The notes beneath the pieces were generated by a model, which saw nothing but the letters and a program-made list of their open reading frames with translations, did no database searches and was not told the DNA's origin. The position numbers and the translations under genes were made by a program. Shown piece by piece: positions 7,294 to 15,766 of a DNA stretch of 64,000 bases. The first letter of the stretch is position 1. Each line of letters starts with the position of its first letter. This DNA is from CAZERD01 sp964515405 (GTDB lineage Bacteria; Campylobacterota_A; Desulfurellia; Desulfurellales; CAZERD01). The stretch spans positions 1 to 64,000 of the forward strand of contig CAZERD010000002.1 in NCBI GenBank assembly GCA_964515405.1, given 5' to 3'.

Positions 7294-8769
7294 ATGGCGG
7301 TTCTGGAAGTTAGCAATCTGGTAAAACACTTTGGCGGAATAAAAGCCGTTGACAACGTTACATTTGACGTGCGCAAAGGCGAAATCCTTGGACTTATAGG
7401 TCCAAACGGCTCAGGAAAATCCACAACGATGAACCTCATAGTGGGTGTATACAAACCCACAAGCGGCATTATACGCTTCAACGGCAAGGAAATACAACAC
7501 TGGCCCCTTCATAAAAGGGTCAAGAACGGTATTTCCATAGTATTTCAGCACTCAAGACCACTAAATAGACAAACCGTCCTTGAGAACATCAAGCTCTCCA
7601 TTCTGCCAGACAGAATAAGCCTATTCTACCCAAAATACGTTGAAGAAAAAGCCTTAGAAGTAGCCAAGCTTGTAGGCCTTGAAGATGTACTCAACAGATA
7701 CCCACCTTCTTTACCGTTTGGGTATGTAAGAAGAATGGAGCTCGCCAAGGCATTAGCACTAAAACCCCACTTGCTCCTCCTAGATGAACCTTTTGCCGGT
7801 CTTACACCATCCGAGGTTGGAGAATTCTCAGACTTGATACTGTCAGTGAAAGACAAAGAGCACACAATCGTGCTTGTGGATCATAACGTTAAAGCGATAT
7901 ATAACCTCGTGGATAGAATGGTCGCTTTACACTTGGGTAAAAAGATCGCAGAGGGCAAACCAGAAGACGTTGTGAATGATGAAGAGGTGCTCAGGGTATT
8001 CATAGGCAGAGGGATGGAGGACTTGAGAAAATCAGCAAGGGAGCAGAAAATATCCAGAGAGAAAAAAGGTAGAACAGTTCTGCATGTGAACATAAAATCC
8101 CTAAAATACGGAAAAGCCGAAGCCCTGAGGAACGTAGATATAGAGGTGAAAGAAGGGGAGTTCGTATCCGTGGTTGGACTCAACGGAGCCGGGAAAAGCA
8201 GCCTGCTGAAGGCTATCGTAGGACTCGTAAGCTACAACGGGGATATAAAATGGAAGGGACAATCCATAAAGGGCATGTCCACTGCAAAGATCATAAAGTC
8301 CGGTATCTCATTCACCCCCGAAACAAGAGAATTATTTGGATATATGACCGTTGAAGACAATCTAAGGATCGCCGTAGAGGGCCTATCCAAGGGCGAAGTA
8401 GAGGAAAGAATGGAGGAAGTATTTGAGCTATTCCCCGTACTGAAGGAAAGGAGAAAACAGCTTGCCTACACATTCTCCGGGGGACAACAGCAGATGTTGA
8501 CCATAGCAAGGGCAATGATGCAAAGACCCTTCCTACTCATGCTAGACGAACCGACCCTAGGACTTGCCCCTGCTATTCTTGATATCGTATCCGACGCTCT
8601 CACCACACTAAGAGAAAAGAAACATCTCACAATACTGCTCGCCGAACAAAATCTCCACTTTGCCATCAAACATTCTGAAAGGCTCTATCTGTTGGAACAC
8701 GGGAGCATAACGTGGGAAGGCGACCCCGCCACATTTATGGACGAAGTAGGAAAAAAATATTTGGCTTAA
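7294..8769 (+). CDS. fused LivG-LivF ABC transporter ATPase
   Basis: Two complete ABC ATPase halves in one 491-residue chain. The first (about residues 1-240, LivG-like) has Walker A GPNGSGKS (36-43) and Walker B LLLLDEPFAG; its signature region reads LPFGYVRR where LivG normally has LSYGQQRR. A charged linker (about 240-262, rich in Lys, Arg and Glu) leads to the LivF-like half with Walker A GLNGAGKS (295-302), signature SGGQQ (395-399) and Walker B LLMLDEP. LivG and LivF are usually separate genes; the frame is open throughout with no stop or internal start signal. The gene starts two bases after livM. Confidence 0.93.
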   Translation: MAVLEVSNLVKHFGGIKAVDNVTFDVRKGEILGLIGPNGSGKSTTMNLIVGVYKPTSGIIRFNGKEIQHWPLHKRVKNGISIVFQHSRPLNRQTVLENIKLSILPDRISLFYPKYVEEKALEVAKLVGLEDVLNRYPPSLPFGYVRRMELAKALALKPHLLLLDEPFAGLTPSEVGEFSDLILSVKDKEHTIVLVDHNVKAIYNLVDRMVALHLGKKIAEGKPEDVVNDEEVLRVFIGRGMEDLRKSAREQKISREKKGRTVLHVNIKSLKYGKAEALRNVDIEVKEGEFVSVVGLNGAGKSSLLKAIVGLVSYNGDIKWKGQSIKGMSTAKIIKSGISFTPETRELFGYMTVEDNLRIAVEGLSKGEVEERMEEVFELFPVLKERRKQLAYTFSGGQQQMLTIARAMMQRPFLLMLDEPTLGLAPAILDIVSDALTTLREKKHLTILLAEQNLHFAIKHSERLYLLEHGSITWEGDPATFMDEVGKKYLA

Positions 8770-8789
8770 GAGGTGCCCTCGGTACCTCT
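8769..8789. terminator. hairpin between convergent liv operon and arsR
   Basis: AGAGGTGCC (8769-8777), loop CTC, GGTACCTCT (8781-8789): nine pairs including one G-T. It overlaps the ends of both convergent genes. There is no clear T-tract on either side, so efficiency as an intrinsic terminator is uncertain. Confidence 0.5.
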
Positions 8790-9102
8790 ATTCCTCCTGT
8801 ATTGTCGCATAGGTCCTAAGGTACTCTTCAGAAAGTTTCCTCACAGCAGACAACAGTTCCTTTATGGAGTCAGACTTCACAGAGTATCTTACAAACTGCC
8901 CTTCCTTCACAACTTTGACAAGACCAGCTTGCTTGAGAATGGAGAGATTGCTTGATATAAGAGACTGACTCTTGTTGAACCTATGCACAATATTGTTAAC
9001 GCACTTCGGCTCGTTTACCTCACTCAAATACTTTATTATCTGAAACCTAAGCGGGTTGGCAAGAGCCCTTAAAATCTCCGTTTCAATATCCAACCTGTCC
9101 AT
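8788..9102 (-). CDS. ArsR-family winged-helix transcriptional regulator
   Basis: A 104-residue HTH_5/ArsR protein: ILRALANPLRFQIIKYL at the N terminus, a recognition-helix region SQSLISSNLSILKQAGLV, then the wing VVKEGQFVRYSV. Only one cysteine (PKCVNN) lies at the alpha-3 position where arsenic sensors have CxC, so a metal-sensing role is not supported. The frame is open to a TTG at 9138, but that codon is the -35 box of its own promoter; the ATG at 9102 is taken as start. There is no Shine-Dalgarno sequence, and the mRNA may be leaderless. It faces the ABC importer operon. Confidence 0.88.
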   Translation of the reverse strand: MDRLDIETEILRALANPLRFQIIKYLSEVNEPKCVNNIVHRFNKSQSLISSNLSILKQAGLVKVVKEGQFVRYSVKSDSIKELLSAVRKLSEEYLRTYATIQEE

Positions 9103-9109
9103 ACATAGA

Positions 9110-9138
9110 ATAATATTAAAATATTCCCAATTGTGCAA
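9110..9138 (-). promoter_or_regulatory. arsR promoter with dyad, start codon next to it
   Basis: On the minus strand TTGCAC (9138-9133), 17-base spacer and TATTAT (9115-9110). Only seven bases separate the -10 box from the ATG at 9102, so transcription should begin at or next to the start codon. AATATTAAAATATT (9112-9125) covers the -10 region and is a candidate autoregulatory operator. Confidence 0.6.
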
Positions 9139-9194
9139 ATCAAATTACATTGTTCCACTTGATTCCTGTCGATCCCAACTAACAGCACTACTTT

Positions 9195-9782
9195 TTACAC
9201 TATCTCTATCACCTCATCGGCATGTTTCAATATTCTCTCAACCATGCCCTGAAACCTAACAGGAAACAGTTTTTTATCCTCCTCTGAAGCATTTGGTCCC
9301 AGAACATTCCTTAAGAGGCTCTCGGGTTCCACAATTTTACCAGGACGGTAGTTAATTCCCACACTCTTGTGGGTATCAAGACGGGTAAACCTCACATCGG
9401 TATCAATAGAAACCCCATAAAACAGCAAACCTCTTCTGTTAAATCTACCCTCAGGCAAACCACCGAAGCCAAAATCTGTGGTGGCTCCAGTGACAGCAGA
9501 CAACACATATCCTACAACACCTGCATTGTCTTCTGTCGGTTTCTTTCTCAGTTCCACTTTTATATTGCCCCTAACAGGATATTCATCCCCATAAAGAGCT
9601 TTAAGACCCTTCAAAGCTATAAGATATCCACCAGCTACAACCGCACAACTATGCCCAGCAATCTTAACAAGATCAAGATAGGAGAACTCTATCACACCAT
9701 CACTGTTTACACCTAGAAAACTGGCAAGCTCATCTCTAACCACGATACCATCCAGATCATCAAAGAAAGACGGATACTCCAT
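9195..9782 (-). CDS. FmdE-like conserved protein
   Basis: A 195-residue cytoplasmic protein. LVKIAGHSCAVVAGGYLIALKGLKAL resembles the HGHxCPG region of FmdE-type proteins (formylmethanofuran dehydrogenase subunit E superfamily), and VLSAVTGATTDFGFGG resembles the later glycine/threonine-rich segment. The single HSC motif could bind metal. The N and C termini are unlike the short methanogen protein, and no C-terminal zinc finger is seen, so the biochemical role is open. GGAGG lies eight bases upstream of the ATG at 9782. It is encoded upstream of arsR on the same strand. Confidence 0.5.
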   Translation of the reverse strand: MEYPSFFDDLDGIVVRDELASFLGVNSDGVIEFSYLDLVKIAGHSCAVVAGGYLIALKGLKALYGDEYPVRGNIKVELRKKPTEDNAGVVGYVLSAVTGATTDFGFGGLPEGRFNRRGLLFYGVSIDTDVRFTRLDTHKSVGINYRPGKIVEPESLLRNVLGPNASEEDKKLFPVRFQGMVERILKHADEVIEIV

Positions 9783-9856
9783 ATCTAATACCTCCTTTCC
9801 TCACTATAATTAATCTACATCTTTTTTAGCCTACTTAAAAGCCATTTACAACAAGC

Positions 9857-9884
9857 TTGACTTTTTGCATGTTTGAAATATATT
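9857..9884 (+). promoter_or_regulatory. promoter of the di-myo-inositol phosphate genes
   Basis: TTGACT (9857-9862), 16-base spacer, TATATT (9879-9884), about 74 bases before the ATG at 9958. The remaining leader (9890-9957) shows no clear conserved RNA fold. Confidence 0.6.
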
Positions 9885-9957
9885 TTAAATGCAGTCTTTT
9901 CTTAGTTTACCCTTTTGATTCAAACGCTACCGCGAGAGTCCATCAGGAGAAAGGCAG

Positions 9958-11229
9958 ATGAAAGTGGTAGTGCTGGGTGCCGGGATAGCCACAAGGATGG
10001 AGGGTAAATATCCAAACAAGCCCAAAGGTCTGATAAAAATCGCAAAAAGAGAACTCGTTTACAGAGCTATGAAATTTCTAAGAGACGAGGGCTTTAACAA
10101 TTTCATAATTGTGACAAACCCGATGTTTGAAAAGGCTTATAGGGAGTATTTGCAAACACACGGATTTAATGGACGTATAATTCTCAACAACCACCCAGAA
10201 AAGGGAAACGGATACTCATTCTATCTCGCCAGAGAACACGCAGGAGAACGTTTTATAGTGATAATGACAGATCATATATATGAGAGAACATTCATAAAAA
10301 AGGCTATACAAGGAAGTGGTCTGATCATTGACAGAGTGGGCCTGTACATAGACCACAGAGAAGCCACAAAGGTGAAACTCAGAAACAACAGAATATCTGA
10401 TATAGGTAAAAACCTCAATGAATTTGACGCTTTTGATACAGGCTTCTTCATACTCAAGAAGGAAATATTTGCCGTGGCAGAAACACTAATAAAAACCAAG
10501 GAATGTGTAGAACTGAGCGAAATAATCAAGAAGAGCTCCATTGAGGTTACAGAGATCTCAGGTCTCTTCTGGGCCGATGCAGACACACCGAAGGAGATAA
10601 AAAGACTGAAGAGGCTCATAGTCAAACAATCAGTCAAAAGAAAGGGTGACGGATGGGTTTCTCGCCTTATCAACAGAAAAATCTCCACCCTGCTGTCCAC
10701 ATCACTATGTGAGAGAATATCTCCTGATGTAATGACATGGCTTTCCTTTCTTATAGGTATAGCCTCAGCCCTCTTAGCCTTCTTATCTGCACCTATAGGG
10801 GGTATCGTATACCAACTTAGCTCCGTTCTTGACGGGATAGATGGAGAAATAGCCAGAGCCACCCTGAGAGAAAGCAACTTCGGGGGATGGCTTGACTCTC
10901 TGCTAGACAGAATCATTGACTTCGTCTTTCTCTTGGCATTGTATGACAATATTCCTCACTCTTATGGCTACATATATGCATGTGCTATCTTCGGCGTCGT
11001 TATGGTCAGCTACTCCACAGAGAGGTTTAAAGGCGCATTCGGCACGGATGCATATGAATCCATAACACCCTTAAGATATCTGCCCGGAAAAAGGGATGAG
11101 AGAGTATTTGCCACAATGATTTTATGTCTAATGGGGCTAATAAAAACCCTGATCATTCTACTTGCCATAGTAACCAACATTAGAGTTCTACTAACGATAT
11201 ACTTCGTATGGAAATGGGATAAAAAATAA
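9958..11229 (+). CDS. bifunctional inositol-1-phosphate cytidylyltransferase / di-myo-inositol-phosphate-phosphate synthase
   Basis: A two-domain enzyme (423 residues). The N-terminal nucleotidyltransferase (about 1-225; LGAGIATRM, KPKGLIKIA) makes CDP-inositol from CTP and inositol-1-phosphate. The C-terminal membrane domain is a CDP-alcohol phosphatidyltransferase with the complete motif D295-G-x2-A-R-x8-G-x3-D313-x3-D317 and several membrane helices; it condenses CDP-inositol with inositol-1-phosphate to phosphorylated di-myo-inositol phosphate. The inositol-phosphate synthase gene follows 15 bases later, which supports this role over phosphatidylinositol synthesis. The product is a heat and salt protectant typical of organisms growing above about 60 C (family knowledge). 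Confidence 0.9.
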   Translation: MKVVVLGAGIATRMEGKYPNKPKGLIKIAKRELVYRAMKFLRDEGFNNFIIVTNPMFEKAYREYLQTHGFNGRIILNNHPEKGNGYSFYLAREHAGERFIVIMTDHIYERTFIKKAIQGSGLIIDRVGLYIDHREATKVKLRNNRISDIGKNLNEFDAFDTGFFILKKEIFAVAETLIKTKECVELSEIIKKSSIEVTEISGLFWADADTPKEIKRLKRLIVKQSVKRKGDGWVSRLINRKISTLLSTSLCERISPDVMTWLSFLIGIASALLAFLSAPIGGIVYQLSSVLDGIDGEIARATLRESNFGGWLDSLLDRIIDFVFLLALYDNIPHSYGYIYACAIFGVVMVSYSTERFKGAFGTDAYESITPLRYLPGKRDERVFATMILCLMGLIKTLIILLAIVTNIRVLLTIYFVWKWDKK

Positions 11230-11244
11230 GGGTGGAGGGATAAC

Positions 11245-12393
11245 GTGATGAAGGTGATACTTTTGGGAGCTGGATTTGTAGCTAGCACGCTTGTAGCAGG
11301 TATTGAGAAAATAAAAAGAGGTGAAGCAGGTTGCACCGGGATTCCTTTGGGCAACGAGCTACCCATAAAGCCTGAAGACATAAGCATTATCGGGGCATAC
11401 GATGTCGACACAAGCAAGATAGATACTCCCTTAAGCAACATAGTCGCCAGATACTGGAGTACCCACCTCACAGGGGAAACAAACAAAATCAAAATAAGAA
11501 AAGGAATTCACCTCGGCAGCCTCAACAACATACCCATCAAAGCATCAGGGAGGGAGGAGAAGAAACCTATCAGGGAATGCATTGAAGAAATAATTGATGA
11601 ATGGGTAAGCTATGAGCCTGACGTGATCGTTAACCTCTGCACTACCGAATCATTCGGTGTATTTCCCGATGAGAAATCTTTTATGGAAACTATACACGAA
11701 AACAACACCTCCAAATTAACAGCCACTCAAGTGTATTTCTATACAGCATGCCTGTATGCAAAAACGAGAAAAAGAATTGCCTTTGTCAATGCTATACCCA
11801 CACCATTAGCAAACGATCCCGTCATGCTCAACCTGGCGGAGAAACACAACCTTGTCGTGCTTGGAGACGATGGGGCATCTGGAGCAACTCCTTTAAGCGC
11901 TGACATATTGGCACATCAAGCACAGCGCAACAGAACCGTTAAGGACATAGCTCAATTCAACATAGGTGGTAACATGGACTTTCTTGCACTAACAGATGAA
12001 GGAAGGAACAAAAGCAAAGAAGTAACAAAATCCAGCATCGTTGAGGACATACTAGGTTACAATGCCCCACATTACATAAAACCCACAGGATATATTGAAA
12101 GCCTTGGCGACAAAAAATTCGTGGCCTTGCATATAGAATACGAGAGTTTCAACGGCGTAACAGACGAAATCATGCTGACAGCACGTATCAATGACAGTCC
12201 AGCGCTTGCAGGACTGCTGGTTGACCTGGTAAGGTTAGCTAAAATAGCCATAGAAAGGGGAATATCAGGTACAGTTTACGAAATAAATGCATTTTATATG
12301 AAGAGACCAGGACCCGTAGAAAAACCCAACATACCACGAATCATAGCCTATGAGCGACTCAGGTCATGGTGCGGACTAAACCCAAAATGGTAA
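11245..12393 (+). CDS. myo-inositol-1-phosphate synthase, archaeal/thermophile type
   Basis: NAD-dependent enzyme converting glucose-6-phosphate to inositol-1-phosphate (382 residues). The N terminus VILLGAGFVASTLVAGIEKI is the dinucleotide-binding segment; GDDGASGATPLSADILAHQ matches the family's catalytic region. The length is close to the short prokaryotic/archaeal forms. Start is GTG (11245) or the adjacent ATG (11248); GGAGG is six or nine bases upstream. It supplies both inositol-1-phosphate molecules used by the upstream bifunctional enzyme. Confidence 0.93.
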   Translation: MMKVILLGAGFVASTLVAGIEKIKRGEAGCTGIPLGNELPIKPEDISIIGAYDVDTSKIDTPLSNIVARYWSTHLTGETNKIKIRKGIHLGSLNNIPIKASGREEKKPIRECIEEIIDEWVSYEPDVIVNLCTTESFGVFPDEKSFMETIHENNTSKLTATQVYFYTACLYAKTRKRIAFVNAIPTPLANDPVMLNLAEKHNLVVLGDDGASGATPLSADILAHQAQRNRTVKDIAQFNIGGNMDFLALTDEGRNKSKEVTKSSIVEDILGYNAPHYIKPTGYIESLGDKKFVALHIEYESFNGVTDEIMLTARINDSPALAGLLVDLVRLAKIAIERGISGTVYEINAFYMKRPGPVEKPNIPRIIAYERLRSWCGLNPKW

Positions 12394-12412
12394 CCTGAAT
12401 CCTACAAACGCA

Positions 12413-13264
12413 TCATTCAGCCCCTCCCCCTGTTTCAATACCAATATCGTCAAACATAGAGCACTCTTTCTCCCTAGCATCCCAGGCACGGGAATGACCC
12501 CCAAAGAAGGTGTGGAATAGAAACTGATCTATCTTTAAAGAATTGGTGTATCTAAAAACAAAATCCCCCCTGCTAAATACAGGCTTGCCATTCAACCACA
12601 CCATAAGTACACCATTACTGTATCCAACCTGATTCAGTTTCACCCAAGCTCTCAAAAAATACCATCTACCAGAGGTGATCGTTACCCATTTGCCGTTCCT
12701 CTTTAACTTCAATACATCCCCATACTTACCGTGCTGCCCAGGGTAATATACATAAACGACAAGATTTGCAAGTCTTGGGTTCACCACACTACCCTTCGTA
12801 CCGGAAGAATACCACATAAAACGAATGCTGAAACCGTCGTAACCGTTAGAGGGATACCCTCCCACATTCCCTCTGCCTCCACCTATACCAGGAAGCTTAC
12901 CTCCCTTTGAAAAATAAAAACCTTTACAGAATCTGAATCTATAGAAGAAAAACACACTGTCCACCGGCGAAAAGCGCATTCTCCACCTAACTCCACCTTT
13001 ATGGGACTTGCCCTTTTCATAAATCACCTCTAACACATTATCTCCTCTGAATCTAACAACATGCACCCTACCATCACCTATACCACTTGAATGATACCCT
13101 GTAGCATCAGGCCAGTACTTCTTCCATAGATCTTTCGAATAAACACCAACCGGCTCATGCTCAAAATCATTAAAATAAATAGCTTTTGAGCATGCCCAAG
13201 TTGGTATTCCAAACACCACTCCCAGAACCAATAAAAACCCGACACAATATCTAATAACACTCAT
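12413..13264 (-). CDS. secreted polysaccharide-lyase-like protein (PL14-type fold)
   Basis: A 283-residue exported protein with signal peptide (basic start, hydrophobic GFLLVLGVVFGIP, then TWACSK). The body is rich in aromatic residues and glycine, and SKGGKLPGIGGG followed by GFSIRFMWYSS is the arrangement seen in PL14-type alginate/glucuronan lyases and related jelly-roll proteins. The later WVKLNQVG, VWLNGKPVF and LKIDQFLFHTFFGG also fit that fold. Its start codon overlaps the stop of the MFS gene (ATGA), indicating translational coupling. Substrate is unknown; a binding-only role is possible. Confidence 0.6.
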   Translation of the reverse strand: MSVIRYCVGFLLVLGVVFGIPTWACSKAIYFNDFEHEPVGVYSKDLWKKYWPDATGYHSSGIGDGRVHVVRFRGDNVLEVIYEKGKSHKGGVRWRMRFSPVDSVFFFYRFRFCKGFYFSKGGKLPGIGGGRGNVGGYPSNGYDGFSIRFMWYSSGTKGSVVNPRLANLVVYVYYPGQHGKYGDVLKLKRNGKWVTITSGRWYFLRAWVKLNQVGYSNGVLMVWLNGKPVFSRGDFVFRYTNSLKIDQFLFHTFFGGHSRAWDAREKECSMFDDIGIETGGGAE

Positions 13265-14490
13265 GTCATAATCTCAGTCTTCTGACGTTCTTCATACTTC
13301 TTAATAAACACCACTATGGGTACGGATACAGAAAAAAGAACAGCCGTTAGTACATAAACTGTACTAAAACCCATGCTTATCCCAACCTGTACACCAAATA
13401 TGGGTCCCAACGTACCCCCAACATCTCCCATAAACTGATATACCGAAACTGATCTACCCCTTATACCAACCGGCGTCAAATCACCAAGAATGCTTAAAAG
13501 AGCAACATTATTGATTCCTATACCCATCCCCAACAAGACTAGAGAACCTATAAGTACCGGAGTACTATTGCAAAAAGCAAGCATCACGAATCCTATTATA
13601 ACTATTATAGCAGAAGGCAGACTAACGGTGGACCTCAGTCTTATCCTATCTATAACTTTGCCTATCATAAATCCTGTTATCCCTGAAGAAATCATCATGA
13701 AAGACATCAAAACACCAGCGCTGAACCTCGGATCTGAATATATAAAAGAAAAGTGTTTACTCTCTACAAACAAAACAAGCGTGGTTAAAACCACTCCCTG
13801 TAAGGAAAAAAAGACAAGGAAGTTGAATATACTTATCAAAAGCAAACTAACATGGCTCACGGTGTACCTGAGAGCTTCAAGTAAGCTAATCCTCTCCTTC
13901 AGCTTTACCTCTACATCCTTAAAGAACAACCACACAATAACAGCAGCAAAAAACGAAGCACCTGCACTGGATAAAAAGGCAGTCGCATCACCGAATAATC
14001 CAGATAAAACACCTCCCACAACGAGTCCAGCAGGTACTCCAAGGCTAAGGGCTATCCTTACCATAGCTGTTGATCTACCGCGAGTAGTGTATATGGAAGC
14101 ATTAAGAGCTATAGTGTTTGACGAGATGAATAGGAAAGCCGAACCTACCCCCCATATTAATCTACCCACCATCAACACACTCCCGTGATAAGGAGAATAC
14201 AACGCATAAGTATAGAGCAAGCTCCCTAAGCTTTCTACAAGTAACCCTATTATGAGAGGCTTCTTTCCGCCCATACGGTCTATTATCTCTCCAACAACCT
14301 GATTGGACATTAATCTTGAAATCCTATTACCTGCCAAGATCAAACCTATAAAAAATGGAGCAAGGCCAAACTGAACTCCCAGTATGGGCAGTATAGGAAA
14401 CACTATACCCCCACCTATCCCGCCAAGAAATACGGCGAGAGGGACTATCCAACTAACCCTCTTTATTTCAGTGCTTTTTCTTCGTGGCAT
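13261..14490 (-). CDS. major facilitator superfamily transporter
   Basis: A 409-residue inner-membrane carrier with about twelve hydrophobic helices. The MFS loop signature between helices 2 and 3 is recognisable as GEIIDRMGGKKPLIIG, repeated after helix 8 in degenerate form as GKVIDRIRLR. Sequence resembles drug/sugar efflux members (GGGIVFPILP). Its first 23 bases overlap the dedA end and its stop overlaps the next start, so the three genes form one operon. Export or uptake of a compound related to the lyase substrate is only a guess. Confidence 0.88.
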   Translation of the reverse strand: MPRRKSTEIKRVSWIVPLAVFLGGIGGGIVFPILPILGVQFGLAPFFIGLILAGNRISRLMSNQVVGEIIDRMGGKKPLIIGLLVESLGSLLYTYALYSPYHGSVLMVGRLIWGVGSAFLFISSNTIALNASIYTTRGRSTAMVRIALSLGVPAGLVVGGVLSGLFGDATAFLSSAGASFFAAVIVWLFFKDVEVKLKERISLLEALRYTVSHVSLLLISIFNFLVFFSLQGVVLTTLVLFVESKHFSFIYSDPRFSAGVLMSFMMISSGITGFMIGKVIDRIRLRSTVSLPSAIIVIIGFVMLAFCNSTPVLIGSLVLLGMGIGINNVALLSILGDLTPVGIRGRSVSVYQFMGDVGGTLGPIFGVQVGISMGFSTVYVLTAVLFSVSVPIVVFIKKYEERQKTEIMT

Positions 14491-15094
14491 AGTATATGTA
14501 CGCGTAAGTCCCCAGAAGCATAAGCGCCGCTACAGGGATAGAATAGTACCAGTACCTTTCCACCTCATTCACAATCTTCAGTATTACCGCCCCAAACAAA
14601 TAGGATAACACAATACCTATGGCCGCCCACGCAAAGGCAGATACGAGATTTATCACTGCAAACTTGGTTTTATCGAATCCCACTATACCTATCGTCATAG
14701 GTATTACCGTCCTCAACCCATACATATATCTTTGAAGAAATATCAGAAACCAGCCGTATCTTGTGAGCAATCTTCTGGCCAGCGCAAATTTCCTCCTGTG
14801 AGTTATAAGCTTCCTCTGAACTATCTTCTTACCGCTCCTACCCACATAATAATATATTTGATCTCCAGCAAAAGCACCCAACCCAGCCGATACAATGGAT
14901 AACGTCAGGTCCATATGTCCAGTATGAGAAAGAACTCCTGCAACCACAAGACCCGTTTCTCCCTCTATCATCGCCCAGCCAAACAGTATAATGTAGCCAT
15001 AGCTTGTGAGTAACTCAATTGCTATCTTTTCCATGGGTGTTAAGATAACAGAATGGATGATAAAATACAACGGATGAGTTGCAAAGAAATCCAT
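14468..15094 (-). CDS. DedA-family (SNARE-associated/VTT) membrane protein
   Basis: A 208-residue DedA protein: ELLTSYGYIILFGWAMIEGE with the conserved acidic residues, GAFAGDQIYYYVGRSGKK, RYGWFLIFLQRYMYGLRTVIP and a C-terminal helix pair. Family members flip or scavenge polyprenyl or phospholipid carriers and need proton-motive force. The start at 15094 has only a poor ribosome site; the ATG at 15034, twenty codons later, also fits the family. First gene of the DedA-MFS-lyase operon, 36 bases from a divergent methyltransferase gene. Confidence 0.9.
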   Translation of the reverse strand: MDFFATHPLYFIIHSVILTPMEKIAIELLTSYGYIILFGWAMIEGETGLVVAGVLSHTGHMDLTLSIVSAGLGAFAGDQIYYYVGRSGKKIVQRKLITHRRKFALARRLLTRYGWFLIFLQRYMYGLRTVIPMTIGIVGFDKTKFAVINLVSAFAWAAIGIVLSYLFGAVILKIVNEVERYWYYSIPVAALMLLGTYAYIYYATKKKH

Positions 15095-15130
15095 TTTGTA
15101 TAATATTCATCTATCAAGGGGAGGTTTAAT

Positions 15131-15766
15131 ATGGGAAAAAAACTAAGCAAAGTTGAGGTCAAGGGCATAGAAGCTTTGCTATATGACGTAATTATGGACG
15201 TTGTCAGTGGTTTCACCTATGAGAGATTCATGGAGAAGGTGGTCAGAGACATGCACATAGGTACTAAGGACAATATACTTGACTTGGGATGCGGCACAGC
15301 AAGAAACATGCTCCTCATGAAGAGATACACAAATAGCATGATAGTTGGATTTGACATAGGAGATATCATGCTCTCAATAGCTAAAAAAAAGACAAAACTT
15401 TACAAAAACATAAAGATATTCAAGCACGACATAAGAAAACCATATCCCTTTATCAATACATTTGACATAGTGTTCATCTCATTCGTTTTACACGGCTTTA
15501 TTGACAGTGACAGAGATAAAATAATAAAAAACGCTTTCGTATCACTTAAAGAGGGGGGAAGATTTTGTATCCTCGACTACAACGAGTTCAATCTCCATGA
15601 CTCTTCAATACCAGTAAAACTGGCTTTCAAGTACGCAGAGTGTCCTCTCGCGAGTGAATTTATCTCCATAGACCTAAAAGCTAAACTATCAGGCTTTGGA
15701 TTCTCTGCGTTTGAAACATGCACATACTACTTCAACAAAGTGAGGCTTTTGATTGCTAAAAAATGA
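15131..15766 (+). CDS. class I SAM-dependent methyltransferase
   Basis: A 211-residue methyltransferase. Motif I NILDLGCGTARN, acidic ribose-binding GFDIGDIML and post-motif LKEGGRFCILDYNEF belong to the UbiE/COQ5-like group. The substrate cannot be inferred. GGGAGG lies six bases before the ATG. TATAAT at 15099-15104 is a possible -10 box but no good -35 lies 17 bases upstream. The 3' end overlaps dprA by 14 bases. Confidence 0.85.
   Translation: MGKKLSKVEVKGIEALLYDVIMDVVSGFTYERFMEKVVRDMHIGTKDNILDLGCGTARNMLLMKRYTNSMIVGFDIGDIMLSIAKKKTKLYKNIKIFKHDIRKPYPFINTFDIVFISFVLHGFIDSDRDKIIKNAFVSLKEGGRFCILDYNEFNLHDSSIPVKLAFKYAECPLASEFISIDLKAKLSGFGFSAFETCTYYFNKVRLLIAKK

Noticed and set aside
12396..12420. 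CTGAAT/ATTCAG repeat between convergent genes as a terminator
   Set aside because: Six weak pairs with a 14-base loop and no T-tract.
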